NCBI GenBank assembly: GCA_028873975.1 | Contig: JAPPMO010000052.1 | Coordinates: 1 to 64,000 of the forward strand | Direction of reading: 5' to 3' | DNA length: 64,000 nt | Source of the DNA: Chloroflexota bacterium | Lineage (GTDB): Bacteria > Chloroflexota > Anaerolineae > Aggregatilineales > Phototrophicaceae | In this document: piece after piece, positions 21,558 to 30,723 of the stretch | How positions within the stretch are numbered: the first letter of the stretch is position 1 | How the letters are laid out: each line of letters begins with the position of its first letter | Made by a program: the position numbers and the translations under genes | Notes under the pieces: generated by a model | Database searches by the model: none | Told to the model about the DNA's origin: nothing | What the model saw: only the letters and a program-made list of their open reading frames with translations

Positions 21558-22544
21558 ATGAGAAAGCTAGTTCGTTCAATCCCTGTGCTGCTTTTGGCGC
21601 TGGGTATCATGCTCGCCGCTATTGGCGGCGTTGGCGCGCAAGACCAATTGACCTTTAGTATGGTCAGCCACGGCGGTATTGGTAATCCCTTCTGGGTTGT
21701 CGTTATCAAGGGTATGGAAGACGCTTGCGCTTTGCTGGGCGCCGATTGCGCCTGGTTGTCGGATCCCGTCGACAACATTGATGATATGGCTGGTTACTGG
21801 GACGACGCCTTGGCGCGCAACAACGACGGCATCGGCACCACGGTTCCGAATCCCGAAGTTATCCGCGACGGTGTTAACCGCGCTGCCGAAGCCGGCATCC
21901 CCGTGATCGTCTTCAACACGGCCGATCCCAACGCTGGCACGCCGGACGCGCTGCCGACCCTGTTCTACATCGGCGCCAACGAATTCCTCGGCGGACGCTC
22001 CAACGCGAATGCTGTGCTTGACGCAGCGGATGCTGCCGGCGTCGAGATCTCCCGAGCAGTTTGCCCGATCCAGGAAGTTGGACACAGCGGTTTGGAAGCC
22101 CGTTGCGCGGGCGTCCGCTCTGTCTTTGAAGAAGCCGGCATCCCGCTGGATCAGCTGACCATCAACAATGATGTGACCGCGTCCGCCGGTACTTTCGCCG
22201 ACTACTTCAACGCCAACCCGGATACCAACGCTGTATTCAGCCTTGGACCGAATCCGGCGAGCTCACTGAACTTGTACATTCAGGAATCTGGCGTTATGGC
22301 TGGCGATATCTTCGCCACCACGCACGACACCAGCGCCGAGATCTATGAAATGATCCAGAACGGCTACCTGATCCAGGCGATCGACCAGCAGCCTTATCTG
22401 CAAGGTTTCGAGACGATCATGTGGCTCTACCTGAACAGCCAGTTCAAGATGGCGCCGGGCGGCGACATTCTGACCGGTCCTGGCGTGATTGATGGCAGCA
22501 ATGTCGACGCCATTATCGAACTGACCGCGCAAGGGTATCGCTAA
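21558..22544 (+). CDS. Periplasmic sugar-binding protein of an RbsB-type ABC importer
   Basis: A 328-residue secreted binding protein. The signal peptide runs to VGAQ near residue 26. The mature part starts with LTFSMVSHGGIGNPFWVVVIKGMEDACALLG, the usual beginning of class B (ribose/xylose/galactose-type) binding proteins, and contains VNRAAEAGIPVIVFNT. The true start is ATG 21558, 8 nt after GGAGGAG, although the frame is open further upstream. It heads an operon with the permease and ATPase genes. A strong stem-loop follows the stop codon, so this gene may be expressed above the rest. The ligand is probably a monosaccharide. Confidence 0.88.
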   Translation: MRKLVRSIPVLLLALGIMLAAIGGVGAQDQLTFSMVSHGGIGNPFWVVVIKGMEDACALLGADCAWLSDPVDNIDDMAGYWDDALARNNDGIGTTVPNPEVIRDGVNRAAEAGIPVIVFNTADPNAGTPDALPTLFYIGANEFLGGRSNANAVLDAADAAGVEISRAVCPIQEVGHSGLEARCAGVRSVFEEAGIPLDQLTINNDVTASAGTFADYFNANPDTNAVFSLGPNPASSLNLYIQESGVMAGDIFATTHDTSAEIYEMIQNGYLIQAIDQQPYLQGFETIMWLYLNSQFKMAPGGDILTGPGVIDGSNVDAIIELTAQGYR

Positions 22545-22564
22545 GCCGAAAACGGCATTCGTAG

Positions 22565-22589
22565 TGGGTGGGAAGCAACTTCCCACCCA
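22565..22589 (+). terminator. Stem-loop between binding-protein and permease genes (attenuating terminator)
   Basis: Perfect 11-bp stem TGGGTGGGAAG / CTTCCCACCCA with a CAA loop, followed by TTTCTTT. It starts 20 nt after the binding-protein stop codon. The T-rich tail makes partial termination likely. Confidence 0.7.
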
Positions 22590-22693
22590 TTTCTTTGCAA
22601 TTTCCACAGCAATTGTTACCCTTTCTACGTATTGGCCGCTTCGGGCTGATATGGACTCCCAATAAATTCTTAGTCGAATTCGAGAAACAGCTT

Positions 22694-24814
22694 ATGATGC
22701 AAGCATATTTAGACGGCAAACGAGAAGCCTCCAACATCGGCATGCTCGTTGCAGGCTTGATATTTGGCTTTGCCATCCTGGGGTTCTTGATCGCATACGG
22801 AGTCGCTTACGGCTGGGTCCCCTTAGGCGAGCGGGTCGACATTCTGCGCAGCAACCTGAATGCCATCGAACATATCGTCATAGTCGCCTTTTTGATATAC
22901 GCCGCCTGCTGCCTGCGAACCGCTTATGGTCTCTTCCAGCGCGAACAGTCCAGCCTGCGCTGGTCGCAGTGGATGTATTTCATCACGGCCATGGTCGGCG
23001 GCGCTATCCTGCTAAGCGTCATCATTCCCGTTGGGTTGAAGTTTTCGCTGCTGCTGGGCCAGGATATTGACCTGCGCGCCGTCATTAATGAAGATCCAAA
23101 CGTTAGCGGCTTGGCGCCCATCGCGCTGTCAATCGGCGAGGCTTTGATCAGCGTCAGTCTGTTCGTGGTGGGGCTGCTGGCTTTGCTGTCGCTGCTGGTG
23201 TTTTTGATTCCGCCGCTGGATTTCTTGCGGCATACAGAAGGCATTCGCCTGATTGTCACGCCCCCGCGCAAATTTGTCGTCGCGATTCTCATCGTTTTGG
23301 GCCTTGGGGTCGTTGGCGTGCTGATCGCGGGGATCTTCGTGGTGCCGCTCTATCCGGGCATCACAACCATCCGCGATGTGGAAAATCATCGCCTGCTGGC
23401 CGGTTTCCTTTTCTTCTTGCCGGGGCTATTCGGTTATCGCGTGGCGCGCCAGGTTGAAGAACAGTCGGACGAATTGCGCCGGGCGATCGCTTTGACCCCG
23501 GGCAAATACATCCGCGCCAACCTGGCCAAGTCTCCGAGCGCAGGCGCCATCATCGGTTTCATCGCCATTTTTATGGGATTTACCATGGCGACTGATCTCT
23601 TCCTGGAGCCGAGCTCGGTTGCGTCCTTCCTCAGCAATGTCGCCACCAAGGGCGTCATCGCCATCGGCGTGACCTACCTGATGATTTCTGGCGAGTTCGA
23701 CTTGTCGGTCGGCTCTATCCTTGGCGTCACGGCGCTTTCCTTCATGAACTTCATGACCCATGGCGCGCCGGTATTCGGTGTGATGGAACCGGTCCCGGCC
23801 GCTCTGCTAGCCATCTTCATGGCTTTCGTCCTGGGCGCCATCAACGGCGTTTTGCTGATCAGCACGCGCATACCCTCCTTTATCGTCACCCTGGGGACGA
23901 TGCTGGCTTTCCGAGCCATCACGCTGGTGGCAATCGCGGGCGGTCGCATTCTGCGCTATAGCGACCATCACGAATCGCTGCCGGTAATTGGCATCAGCAA
24001 TATCGTCTTTCTTGCGCTGGCGGTGATCGGCCTTGGCCTGGTCGCATTTACCGCCTACCGCATCTTGCCCTTCTTGTATCGCGGAGCGAGACATGCCTGG
24101 TTGATCCGAGAGGACAACGGCGACTTCGGCACTACCGGCGCTATCGTGCGAGCGTTTGCGGGTTTGCTGGTACTTTTCATTTTGCTAGTGGCGGTCGTCT
24201 GGCTGCTCGCCGTCTTTTCCTACCACGCCAGTTCCGGCGGCGGCGACATCGTGGAAGTTGGCTATTTCGACCTCTTCAACGGGCGCGTCCTGGCGATCGG
24301 CTCGGAGGGCGATTTCTTCCACATGCAGATCCCGCGCAACGCCAATGTGCGCCTGGCAATCGTCTGGTGGTTCATTTTCGTGGTGATCTTCCATGTCATC
24401 CTCACCAATACGTCCTTTGGCAACAGCATTTTTGCCACCGGCGGCAACGAGGGCGCCGCGCGCGCTCAAGGCGTCAACGTCGACCGGGTCAAGCTGCAAA
24501 ACTTCGTCATTGTGGCGATGTTAACGGGCATAGCCGCTATCTATGAGACCGCGCGAAATCCCGGCGTGGATCCGCTCAAGGGCACCGGTTGGGAATTGGA
24601 AGTCATCGCCATGACCGTGATCGGCGGCGCGCTGCTCACCGGCGGCTACGGCAGCGTGGTCGGTTCGCTGCTCGGGGCGCTGATTTTTGGCATGCTGCAA
24701 ACAGGATTGGTGCTGGTCGGCATCGAGTCGCGGCTCTTCAGCGGCACCATCGGCGTCATTATCATCGCCGCTGTGATCCTGAACACCTTGGTCCGCGGCG
24801 CGCGCCAGAATTAG
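22694..24814 (+). CDS. Oversized RbsC-type sugar ABC permease with extra membrane segments
   Basis: About 706 residues against 320-400 for the family. I start at ATG 22694 because a long open stretch upstream runs through the stem-loop; the ribosome site is weak. The first 290 or so residues are an extension with about six hydrophobic helices. The permease core begins near FTMATDLFLEPSSVASFLSNV and shows GVIAIGVTYLMISGEFDLSV and FATGGNEGAARAQGVN, which are family hallmarks. A second insertion of about 125 residues with two helices (near ARHAWLIREDNGDFG) splits the core before that glycine-rich motif. It forms the membrane channel with the binding protein and ATPase next to it. Confidence 0.85.
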   Translation: MMQAYLDGKREASNIGMLVAGLIFGFAILGFLIAYGVAYGWVPLGERVDILRSNLNAIEHIVIVAFLIYAACCLRTAYGLFQREQSSLRWSQWMYFITAMVGGAILLSVIIPVGLKFSLLLGQDIDLRAVINEDPNVSGLAPIALSIGEALISVSLFVVGLLALLSLLVFLIPPLDFLRHTEGIRLIVTPPRKFVVAILIVLGLGVVGVLIAGIFVVPLYPGITTIRDVENHRLLAGFLFFLPGLFGYRVARQVEEQSDELRRAIALTPGKYIRANLAKSPSAGAIIGFIAIFMGFTMATDLFLEPSSVASFLSNVATKGVIAIGVTYLMISGEFDLSVGSILGVTALSFMNFMTHGAPVFGVMEPVPAALLAIFMAFVLGAINGVLLISTRIPSFIVTLGTMLAFRAITLVAIAGGRILRYSDHHESLPVIGISNIVFLALAVIGLGLVAFTAYRILPFLYRGARHAWLIREDNGDFGTTGAIVRAFAGLLVLFILLVAVVWLLAVFSYHASSGGGDIVEVGYFDLFNGRVLAIGSEGDFFHMQIPRNANVRLAIVWWFIFVVIFHVILTNTSFGNSIFATGGNEGAARAQGVNVDRVKLQNFVIVAMLTGIAAIYETARNPGVDPLKGTGWELEVIAMTVIGGALLTGGYGSVVGSLLGALIFGMLQTGLVLVGIESRLFSGTIGVIIIAAVILNTLVRGARQN

Positions 24815-24917
24815 CCGCGCGGCGCGCAACCGGCGAAAAGGTCGCCCCGCTCACGCAAAATCGCAAGCGTTCTCGTCGCATGAGCGGCGCGGTTAACGTA
24901 AACAGGGAGCGTGAAAC

Positions 24918-25724
24918 ATGCAATACGAGCAAAAGAACAGCGACGCATTGGTGGATATGATCGATATCCACAAGCACTTCGGCAGCGTGCAGGTCTTGCG
25001 CGGCGTCGACTTCCATGTGGATCGCCAGGAAATTGTCGGCTTGCTGGGGGATAACGGCGCCGGGAAATCGACGTTGATCAAAGTGCTGACGGGCTTCCAC
25101 AGTTTGACGCGGGGCCAGATCTTCTTCGATAACGAAGCCGTCAAGATTGAATCGCCCCACGACGCGCGCGAGCTGGGCATCGAGACGGTGCACCAGGATC
25201 TCGCGCTGGTGCCTTTGATGAGCATCGCGCGCAATTTCTGGCTGGGGCAAGAGCCGACTTACGAGGTTGGTCCCTTCAAATTCCTGGACAAGAAGATGAT
25301 GGCGCGCGAGTCGATACAAGCCCTGGCTGATGTCGGCATCCACATCCGCGATTCGGAGGAAACGGTCGGCACCATGTCCGGTGGCGAGCGGCAGTCAATC
25401 GCGATCGGCCGGGCTGTTTATTTCGGCAAGAAGCTGTTGATCCTGGACGAGCCCACCTCGGCGCTGTCGGTCGGCGAGACGCAGAAAGTGCTGGACTATA
25501 CTATCGCCGCCAAAGAAAAAGGCATGAGCGTCATCTTCATCACCCACAATATCCGTCACGTATATGAGGTGGCGGATCGCTTTACCATCATCGAGCGCGG
25601 ACACAAGCTGGGCGACTTCCACAAGAGTGAAGTGAGCGAAAACGAAGTCGCCGACATGATCGTCACGGGTCAGATTCCCGAACGCCTGCGCCTGTACGAA
25701 GAGGAAGAAGAGGGCGGGGATTAG
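24918..25724 (+). CDS. ATPase subunit of the RbsA-type sugar importer (single domain)
   Basis: A 268-residue ABC ATPase with Walker A GDNGAGKST (44-52), Q-loop region VHQDLALVPLM, signature MSGGERQ (153-159), Walker B LLILDEPT (173-180) and switch H210. Carbohydrate importers of this class usually use a two-domain ATPase of about 500 residues (RbsA, XylG). This one has a single domain, as in the fructose FrcA type, so it probably works as a homodimer. The start ATG has GGGAG 8 nt upstream. The lipoprotein gene follows after 2 nt. Confidence 0.9.
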   Translation: MQYEQKNSDALVDMIDIHKHFGSVQVLRGVDFHVDRQEIVGLLGDNGAGKSTLIKVLTGFHSLTRGQIFFDNEAVKIESPHDARELGIETVHQDLALVPLMSIARNFWLGQEPTYEVGPFKFLDKKMMARESIQALADVGIHIRDSEETVGTMSGGERQSIAIGRAVYFGKKLLILDEPTSALSVGETQKVLDYTIAAKEKGMSVIFITHNIRHVYEVADRFTIIERGHKLGDFHKSEVSENEVADMIVTGQIPERLRLYEEEEEGGD

Positions 25725-25726
25725 CC

Positions 25727-26401
25727 ATGAGACCAAATCCGCATCACCCGTTTCGATTATTGGCGCTGGCCTTGTTCTCTGTGCTGGTATTCGCCGCTTG
25801 CCGTCCGATGGACACGCTCGATATCACGCCGTCGCCGACGCTGACGCCGGAGCCAACCGCGACGCCCTCGCCGACGCCGCCGCCGGCCGACTTTGTTGAT
25901 CCCTACGAAGTCAATTCCAGCCTCATGGAACGACTGATAGCGCTGCTGCCGGACCCGCTGCCGGCGGTTGAAGAGTGGAAGCGCGTGACTGATAGCGGCG
26001 CCGCCGAAGTGCGCAATATCCGCGGCATCCGCAGGCCAGCCATTGGGCGCGCTATCCCCTATACCACTCAGCAAGGCAGTAGTATGCTGCTCAACTTCAT
26101 CATCTTCGCCGATGAAGCTGCCGCAGCTGCCGAATTTGAGCGCAAGCGCGGGCTGCGCTCTGCGGATGTGGACTTGGAAGAAGACGCCGCATTCCGCAGG
26201 CCCAATGCCTTTGGCTCGGGCTTGTATGGCTCGTTTGCGCTTTTCCAAATCGACAATTATTTCGTCGAAGTCTATGTGGAGATCTTCACCACCTCAGTCA
26301 GCCCCTTGGAGCTGCTGGCCAGCGAGACGATCAAATTCTTCGAGCGCAATCGCGAAGCCTTTGAAGCTGCCGCCAGCGGACCGGAAGAAGAGGACGGTTG
26401 A
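25727..26401 (+). CDS. Lipoprotein with a Thr/Pro linker and an uncharacterised domain
   Basis: A 224-residue predicted lipoprotein. The lipobox is VFAAC with the lipidated Cys at 25. A Thr/Pro-rich linker (about 33-52) is followed by a domain of about 150 residues (LLPDPLPAVEEW, then IPYTTQQGSSM, then GSGLYGSFALFQIDNYFVEVYVEI). I do not recognise the family. It starts 2 nt after the importer ATPase gene and is surely in the same operon. After its TGA the same reading frame continues straight into a second copy of the domain (26411-26848), so the gene may be the front half of a two-domain lipoprotein interrupted by a stop. Confidence 0.78.
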   Translation: MRPNPHHPFRLLALALFSVLVFAACRPMDTLDITPSPTLTPEPTATPSPTPPPADFVDPYEVNSSLMERLIALLPDPLPAVEEWKRVTDSGAAEVRNIRGIRRPAIGRAIPYTTQQGSSMLLNFIIFADEAAAAAEFERKRGLRSADVDLEEDAAFRRPNAFGSGLYGSFALFQIDNYFVEVYVEIFTTSVSPLELLASETIKFFERNREAFEAAASGPEEEDG

Positions 26402-26410
26402 AGAGATACC

Positions 26411-26848
26411 TTGCAGGTTGTCCTTGATAGCCTGCCCAACGAGATCATCACCACCACGCAATGGCGTCGGGACTACTCGCGCTTTGACGAGGGCGTAGGC
26501 ACGCCGCGTAACATCCAGAATGGCCGCGCCATCCGCGTCGCTTATATCGACCAGATGGCAAATAATTTTCAAATGACATTCGGTCAATTCGACAGCGCCG
26601 CTGACGCCATGGCGCATTACGAAAAAATCAAAGGCATCCGCGAGGGCATCGAAGACGAAAACTCGATAGAAGATTTCCCCAAGCCGCATGTGCTCGGCCG
26701 CGGACTTTACGGTTCGGTGGCGCTCTTTGTCATGGACGAATTCTTCCTTGAGATCTTGATGGAACGCGCGCCCGGCACCAGCGCGAACCCGACCGTAGCC
26801 ATCGCCCGCCAAGCGCTGGCCGTTCTCGACGCGGCGCGGGAGCAATAA
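26411..26848 (+). CDS. Second copy of the lipoprotein domain, in frame after a TGA
   Basis: About 145 codons in the same frame as the preceding lipoprotein, separated by TGA at 26399-26401. The only nearby start is TTG at 26411 and there is no ribosome site or signal peptide. Its sequence repeats the previous domain: VVLDSLPNEI against LIALLPDPLP, MANNFQMTFGQFDSAADAMAHYEK against SSMLLNFIIFADEAAAAAEFER, and GRGLYGSVALFVMDEFFLEILME against GSGLYGSFALFQIDNYFVEVYVE. If translated alone it would stay in the cytoplasm, which makes little sense for this domain. A nonsense-interrupted tandem-domain gene, readthrough or a sequence error are the options. Confidence 0.6.
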   Translation: MQVVLDSLPNEIITTTQWRRDYSRFDEGVGTPRNIQNGRAIRVAYIDQMANNFQMTFGQFDSAADAMAHYEKIKGIREGIEDENSIEDFPKPHVLGRGLYGSVALFVMDEFFLEILMERAPGTSANPTVAIARQALAVLDAAREQ

Positions 26849-26907
26849 CGTTCGTATTGCAAATCTTTCTTCCATAAGCTGACAACTGTTGCTGCCTGTA
26901 GCGCAAG

Positions 26908-26937
26908 TTACACCGCGGCAATTGGCTGTGCTATAAT
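26908..26937 (+). promoter_or_regulatory. Extended -10 promoter for the DinB-like gene
   Basis: -35 TTACAC (26908-26913), 18-nt spacer, TGC followed by perfect TATAAT (26932-26937), 28 nt before the start codon; AAGGAG lies between. Confidence 0.6.
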
Positions 26938-26965
26938 CCGCCCAAATCATCCAAAGGAGCGATTC

Positions 26966-27454
26966 ATGCAAGCGCTTTCCAGATACCGTCGCTGGCAGCT
27001 ATGGGCGATGGAAAAGAACCCGGTAAACATTGAACAAGTCCTCACGAGCATCAGCGACCCGGGCGCTTTCGCGCGGCGCGACGGCGGCGACGGCTGGACG
27101 ATATCCGAAGTCCTCGGTCACCTGTTCGATGTCGACAGCGCCTTCCTGGCGCGGGCGCTGGCGCTGGCCGCAGGCAATGACCCGCCGCCCTCCTCCGGCA
27201 AAAGTCCCGACGAAATGGTCATAGAAGCCGGCTACGCCGAGCAGGACGCGCTGGCGCTATTGGAAAAGTGGAAGGACGCCCGGGCGCCCTATCACGCGTT
27301 TCTTTCCTCCCTGCCCGAAGACGACGCGGCGCTCTGGGAGCGCCCGGGTCGCGACGCCGACGGCGGCGGCTTCACGCTCAACGACCAGCTCATTCTGACC
27401 GCCTACCACGATGTCGATCACCTGCATCAGATTGTGAAGATTATCCGGGGTTGA
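26966..27454 (+). CDS. DinB-like four-helix metal-binding protein
   Basis: A 162-residue protein with the DinB/YfiT-type pattern: an early helix with WTISEVLGHLFDVD (His near 53) and a C-terminal helix YHDVDHLHQIVKII with several His residues. These would form the three-His metal site of the four-helix bundle. Members include thiol-dependent transferases and stress proteins of unknown activity, so no reaction can be named. It has its own promoter and AAGGAG ribosome site. The rarA gene follows after 126 nt that hold no visible feature. Confidence 0.75.
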   Translation: MQALSRYRRWQLWAMEKNPVNIEQVLTSISDPGAFARRDGGDGWTISEVLGHLFDVDSAFLARALALAAGNDPPPSSGKSPDEMVIEAGYAEQDALALLEKWKDARAPYHAFLSSLPEDDAALWERPGRDADGGGFTLNDQLILTAYHDVDHLHQIVKIIRG

Positions 27455-27580
27455 TCCTTTTGAGCGAAGTCTTGCAAGCGTTCCCGCAGCATTCGTACGT
27501 GCGCCCGCTGGATCGTCTAACTGCAAAATCAATTGAGGTCGATTCTTTGCGCTTGGCATCCGAATGGGGGCGCGATTGAC

Positions 27581-28807
27581 ATGCCACAGCCGCCCGCGCC
27601 TCTGCCCGAACGCATCCGCCCGCGCGACCTTTCCGGCTTCATCGGCCAGGGACACCTGGTCGGCGTCGACAAACCGCTATACCGCGTCTTGCAGGGGCGG
27701 ACCATCCCCAGCATGATCTTCTGGGGTCCGCCGGGCGTGGGCAAGACCACGCTGGCGCGCATGATCGCGGCTGTCGCGGACAAGCCCTTCTACAACCTCT
27801 CCGCGGTCTCGGCCGGGAAAGCGGAACTGCGTCAGATCGTCGCAACGGTCCGCGCGCCGGGGGTGGACGCCAAGGCGCAGATGGCGCTCTTTGACGCGCC
27901 TGAGCAAGCGGCGCCGCCCGAAGGCGTCATCCTATTCCTCGACGAGATCCACCGCTTCAACAAAGCCCAGCAAGATTTCCTGCTGCCCTATGTCGAAGAC
28001 GGCGCCATCATCCTCATCGGCGCCACCACCGAGAATCCCAGCTTCGAAGTCATTTCGGCGCTGCTGTCGCGCATGCAGATCTTCACCCTCAATCCGCTGA
28101 CGGAGGAAGAGATCGAGCGCATCATCGTCCGCGGAACCGCCGCGCTGGGCGTCGAAATTGAGCGCGACGCCAGCCGCTTCCTGGCCAATTACGCCAATGG
28201 CGACGCCCGCGCCGCGCTGAATCTCTTGGAGAATGCCGCGCGGCTCTATAGCGTAAGGCGTATCGGCGTCGCGCATTTGCGCGAGACCTTGCAATCCAAG
28301 CACTTGCGCTATGACAAAACCGGCGAGGAACACTACAACACCATCAGCGCCTTCATCAAGAGCATGCGCGCGAGCGATGTCGACGCGGCGCTCTATTACA
28401 TGGCGCGCATGATCGACAGCGGCGAGGACCCCAAGTTCATCGCCCGCCGCATGGTCATCTTCGCCAGCGAAGATATCGGCATGGCTGATTCGTCGGCGCT
28501 GACCGTGGCCAATGAGGTCTTCCGCGCCGTTGAGACCATCGGCTTGCCGGAATGCCAGTTCAACCTGGCGCATGGCGTCGTCTATCTCGCTTGCGCGAGC
28601 AAAAATCGCGCCGCCGGGGATGCCTATTTCACGGCTCTCGACGATGTCAAGGAACGCGGCAACTTGCCCATCCCGCTGCATATCCGCAACGCGCCCACGC
28701 AATTGATGAAGGAACTGGGTTACGGCGATGGCTACCGGGCTTATACCGACGAGAGCATGTTGCCGGAAGCGATCAAGGGACGACGATATTACCGACAACA
28801 GCGTTGA
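27581..28807 (+). CDS. rarA: Replication-associated recombination ATPase RarA (MgsA)
   Basis: A 408-residue AAA+ ATPase that acts at stalled replication forks. It has N-terminal [12 protein letters not shown], Walker [10 protein letters not shown] (50-57 region), Walker B and sensor region [15 protein letters not shown] (near 119-132), and [18 protein letters not shown], all RarA hallmarks. The C-terminal part ([11 protein letters not shown], then [37 protein letters not shown]) is the typical tetramerisation region. ATG 27581 is chosen because the family N-terminus starts there; the upstream open codons have no ribosome site. It is chromosomal housekeeping and shows nothing unusual. Confidence 0.93.
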   Translation: MPQPPAPLPERIRPRDLSGFIGQGHLVGVDKPLYRVLQGRTIPSMIFWGPPGVGKTTLARMIAAVADKPFYNLSAVSAGKAELRQIVATVRAPGVDAKAQMALFDAPEQAAPPEGVILFLDEIHRFNKAQQDFLLPYVEDGAIILIGATTENPSFEVISALLSRMQIFTLNPLTEEEIERIIVRGTAALGVEIERDASRFLANYANGDARAALNLLENAARLYSVRRIGVAHLRETLQSKHLRYDKTGEEHYNTISAFIKSMRASDVDAALYYMARMIDSGEDPKFIARRMVIFASEDIGMADSSALTVANEVFRAVETIGLPECQFNLAHGVVYLACASKNRAAGDAYFTALDDVKERGNLPIPLHIRNAPTQLMKELGYGDGYRAYTDESMLPEAIKGRRYYRQQR

Positions 28808-28843
28808 CAGCGCCTTTTGGCCACCGGCGATGAAAAAAGGATC

Positions 28844-30595
28844 ATGTCGAAAATGAACATCCTGTTGATCACCTCCGACCAGCAGCATTGGCGCACGCTA
28901 GGACAAAACAACCCGGAGATTCAAACGCCGGCGCTGGACAAGCTGGCCGCGGATGGCGCTACTTTCACCCGCGCCTATTGCCCCAACCCCACCTGCACGC
29001 CGACCCGCGCCAGCATAATCACCGGCAAATACCCATCCCAGCACGGCGCCTGGTCGCTGGGCACAAAACTGCCCGAAAGCGAGGCGACCCTGGGCGAGCA
29101 TCTCCAAGCAGCTGGATATCGGACGGCGCTGGTCGGCAAGGCGCATTTCCAGCCGCTGCAATCCACGGAGGAGTATCCGTCTCTGGAGTCCTATCCCATC
29201 TTGCAAGACCTCGACTTCTGGGGGGACTTCGACGGTCCCTTTTACGGCTTCGACCATATCGAACTGGCGCGCAACCACACCGACGAAGCCCATGTCGGGC
29301 AGCATTATGCCCTGTGGATGGAAGAAAAGGGCTTGCTCAACTGGCGCGACTATTTCCGGGAGCCGACGGGTCACGTCGTCGAACAGCGGCGGAAATGGCT
29401 CATCCCCGAAGAATTTCACTATAACGCCTGGATCGCCGAACGCAGCAGCGCCTTGATTTCGCAGTACCACGATCAAGATCGACCCTTTTTCCTGTGGGCG
29501 AGCTTCTTCGATCCACATCCGGAATACCTGGCGCCCGAACCCTGGGATACGATGGTTGATCCGGTCGAGGTTACCGTGCCCTCCGTCAGGCCGGGCGAAC
29601 ATGAGGCCGGGGGGCGCGTGGACACTGCCCCGTCCCCGCCGCACCTGCAATTGACGCAGACGGCGCAGCCCGACTTCTCAGCCTGGCAGGAAGCCAATGG
29701 CAGCGGTTGCCACGGCTTTCATTCCCATTTGCACGACCGGCATGACCTGGCGAAGGACATCGCTTGTTACTATGGCATGATCAGCTGCATGGACAAGTAC
29801 ATCGGACAGATCATCGACCGCCTCGATGAACTTGGCTTAGCCGAAGACACGCTGGTAGTCTTCACAAGCGATCACGGGCACTACTTCGGTCAGCACGGGC
29901 TAATCGCCAAAGGCGCTTTCCATTATGATGATGGCATCCGCGTGCCGATGATCGCGCGCTTGCCGGGCAAAATACCGGCCGGGCAGATCAGCCACAACTT
30001 GCAGTCGCTGGTCGATTATGCGCCGACATTTCTCAGCTATTGCGGCATTGACATCCCCGAGGAGATGACCGGCGTCGATCAACGAGCCGTCTGGAACGGC
30101 GACGAATCCAAAGCCAGGGAGCATATCATGGTTGAGAATCGTCATCAGCCGACGACGCTGCACCTGAAGACCTATATCGACGATCGCTACAAGCTCACGC
30201 TGTATTTCAATCGCGATTACGGCGAAATCTATGACCTGCGCGATGACCCGGGCGAAGTCGCCAACCTCTACGCCGATGAAGTCCTGCGCGCCCGGCTGAC
30301 GGAAGCGATGCTGCGCGCCGAAATGCGCAAGGAGGAGCCGCTGGGCGACGATAGCTTGCGCCACAAGTCGGCGGCTATGTACGTCAAGAGTTGCAATGTG
30401 AGGCATACGCAGATTAACTTTGACCCGGTGGCTGATCGCTATGAGTTGTTTGACTTGGCGGTCGATCCCGCCCGGAGCGATAATCTATGGGACAATGCAG
30501 CCTATAGGGACAGGCGCGCCGAGATGACGCGGGCGCTACTATTCAGCCGCTGGGGTCTGGAGCCGCTCTGGATGCCGCGGGTATCGGGAGCTTGA
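28844..30595 (+). CDS. Sulfatase of the alkaline-phosphatase superfamily
   Basis: A 583-residue type I sulfatase. The formylglycine site is C51-T-P-T-R, followed by ASIITGKYPSQHG, matching the CxPxR signature that needs a formylglycine-generating enzyme. Metal-site residues appear in ITSDQQHW at the N-terminus and VVFTSDHGHYFGQHGL in the middle. There is no signal peptide, so it is probably cytoplasmic and acts on imported sulfated sugars or other sulfate esters. ATG 28844 is preferred to the earlier ATG 28817 because AAGGATC precedes it and family similarity begins there. It is followed by a sugar importer operon, which may supply the substrate. Confidence 0.9.
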   Translation: MSKMNILLITSDQQHWRTLGQNNPEIQTPALDKLAADGATFTRAYCPNPTCTPTRASIITGKYPSQHGAWSLGTKLPESEATLGEHLQAAGYRTALVGKAHFQPLQSTEEYPSLESYPILQDLDFWGDFDGPFYGFDHIELARNHTDEAHVGQHYALWMEEKGLLNWRDYFREPTGHVVEQRRKWLIPEEFHYNAWIAERSSALISQYHDQDRPFFLWASFFDPHPEYLAPEPWDTMVDPVEVTVPSVRPGEHEAGGRVDTAPSPPHLQLTQTAQPDFSAWQEANGSGCHGFHSHLHDRHDLAKDIACYYGMISCMDKYIGQIIDRLDELGLAEDTLVVFTSDHGHYFGQHGLIAKGAFHYDDGIRVPMIARLPGKIPAGQISHNLQSLVDYAPTFLSYCGIDIPEEMTGVDQRAVWNGDESKAREHIMVENRHQPTTLHLKTYIDDRYKLTLYFNRDYGEIYDLRDDPGEVANLYADEVLRARLTEAMLRAEMRKEEPLGDDSLRHKSAAMYVKSCNVRHTQINFDPVADRYELFDLAVDPARSDNLWDNAAYRDRRAEMTRALLFSRWGLEPLWMPRVSGA

Positions 30596-30723
30596 GGCTT
30601 GGGCGGCATTCCCAAAGATTTGGACTCTTGTACCTGTCTGTGTTATATGGTCATGGAAGGAGCCTTTATGCGAAGACTCGCATGCAACCTTTCGGCAATA
30701 TAAATTGATAAGGAGATCTGAAG

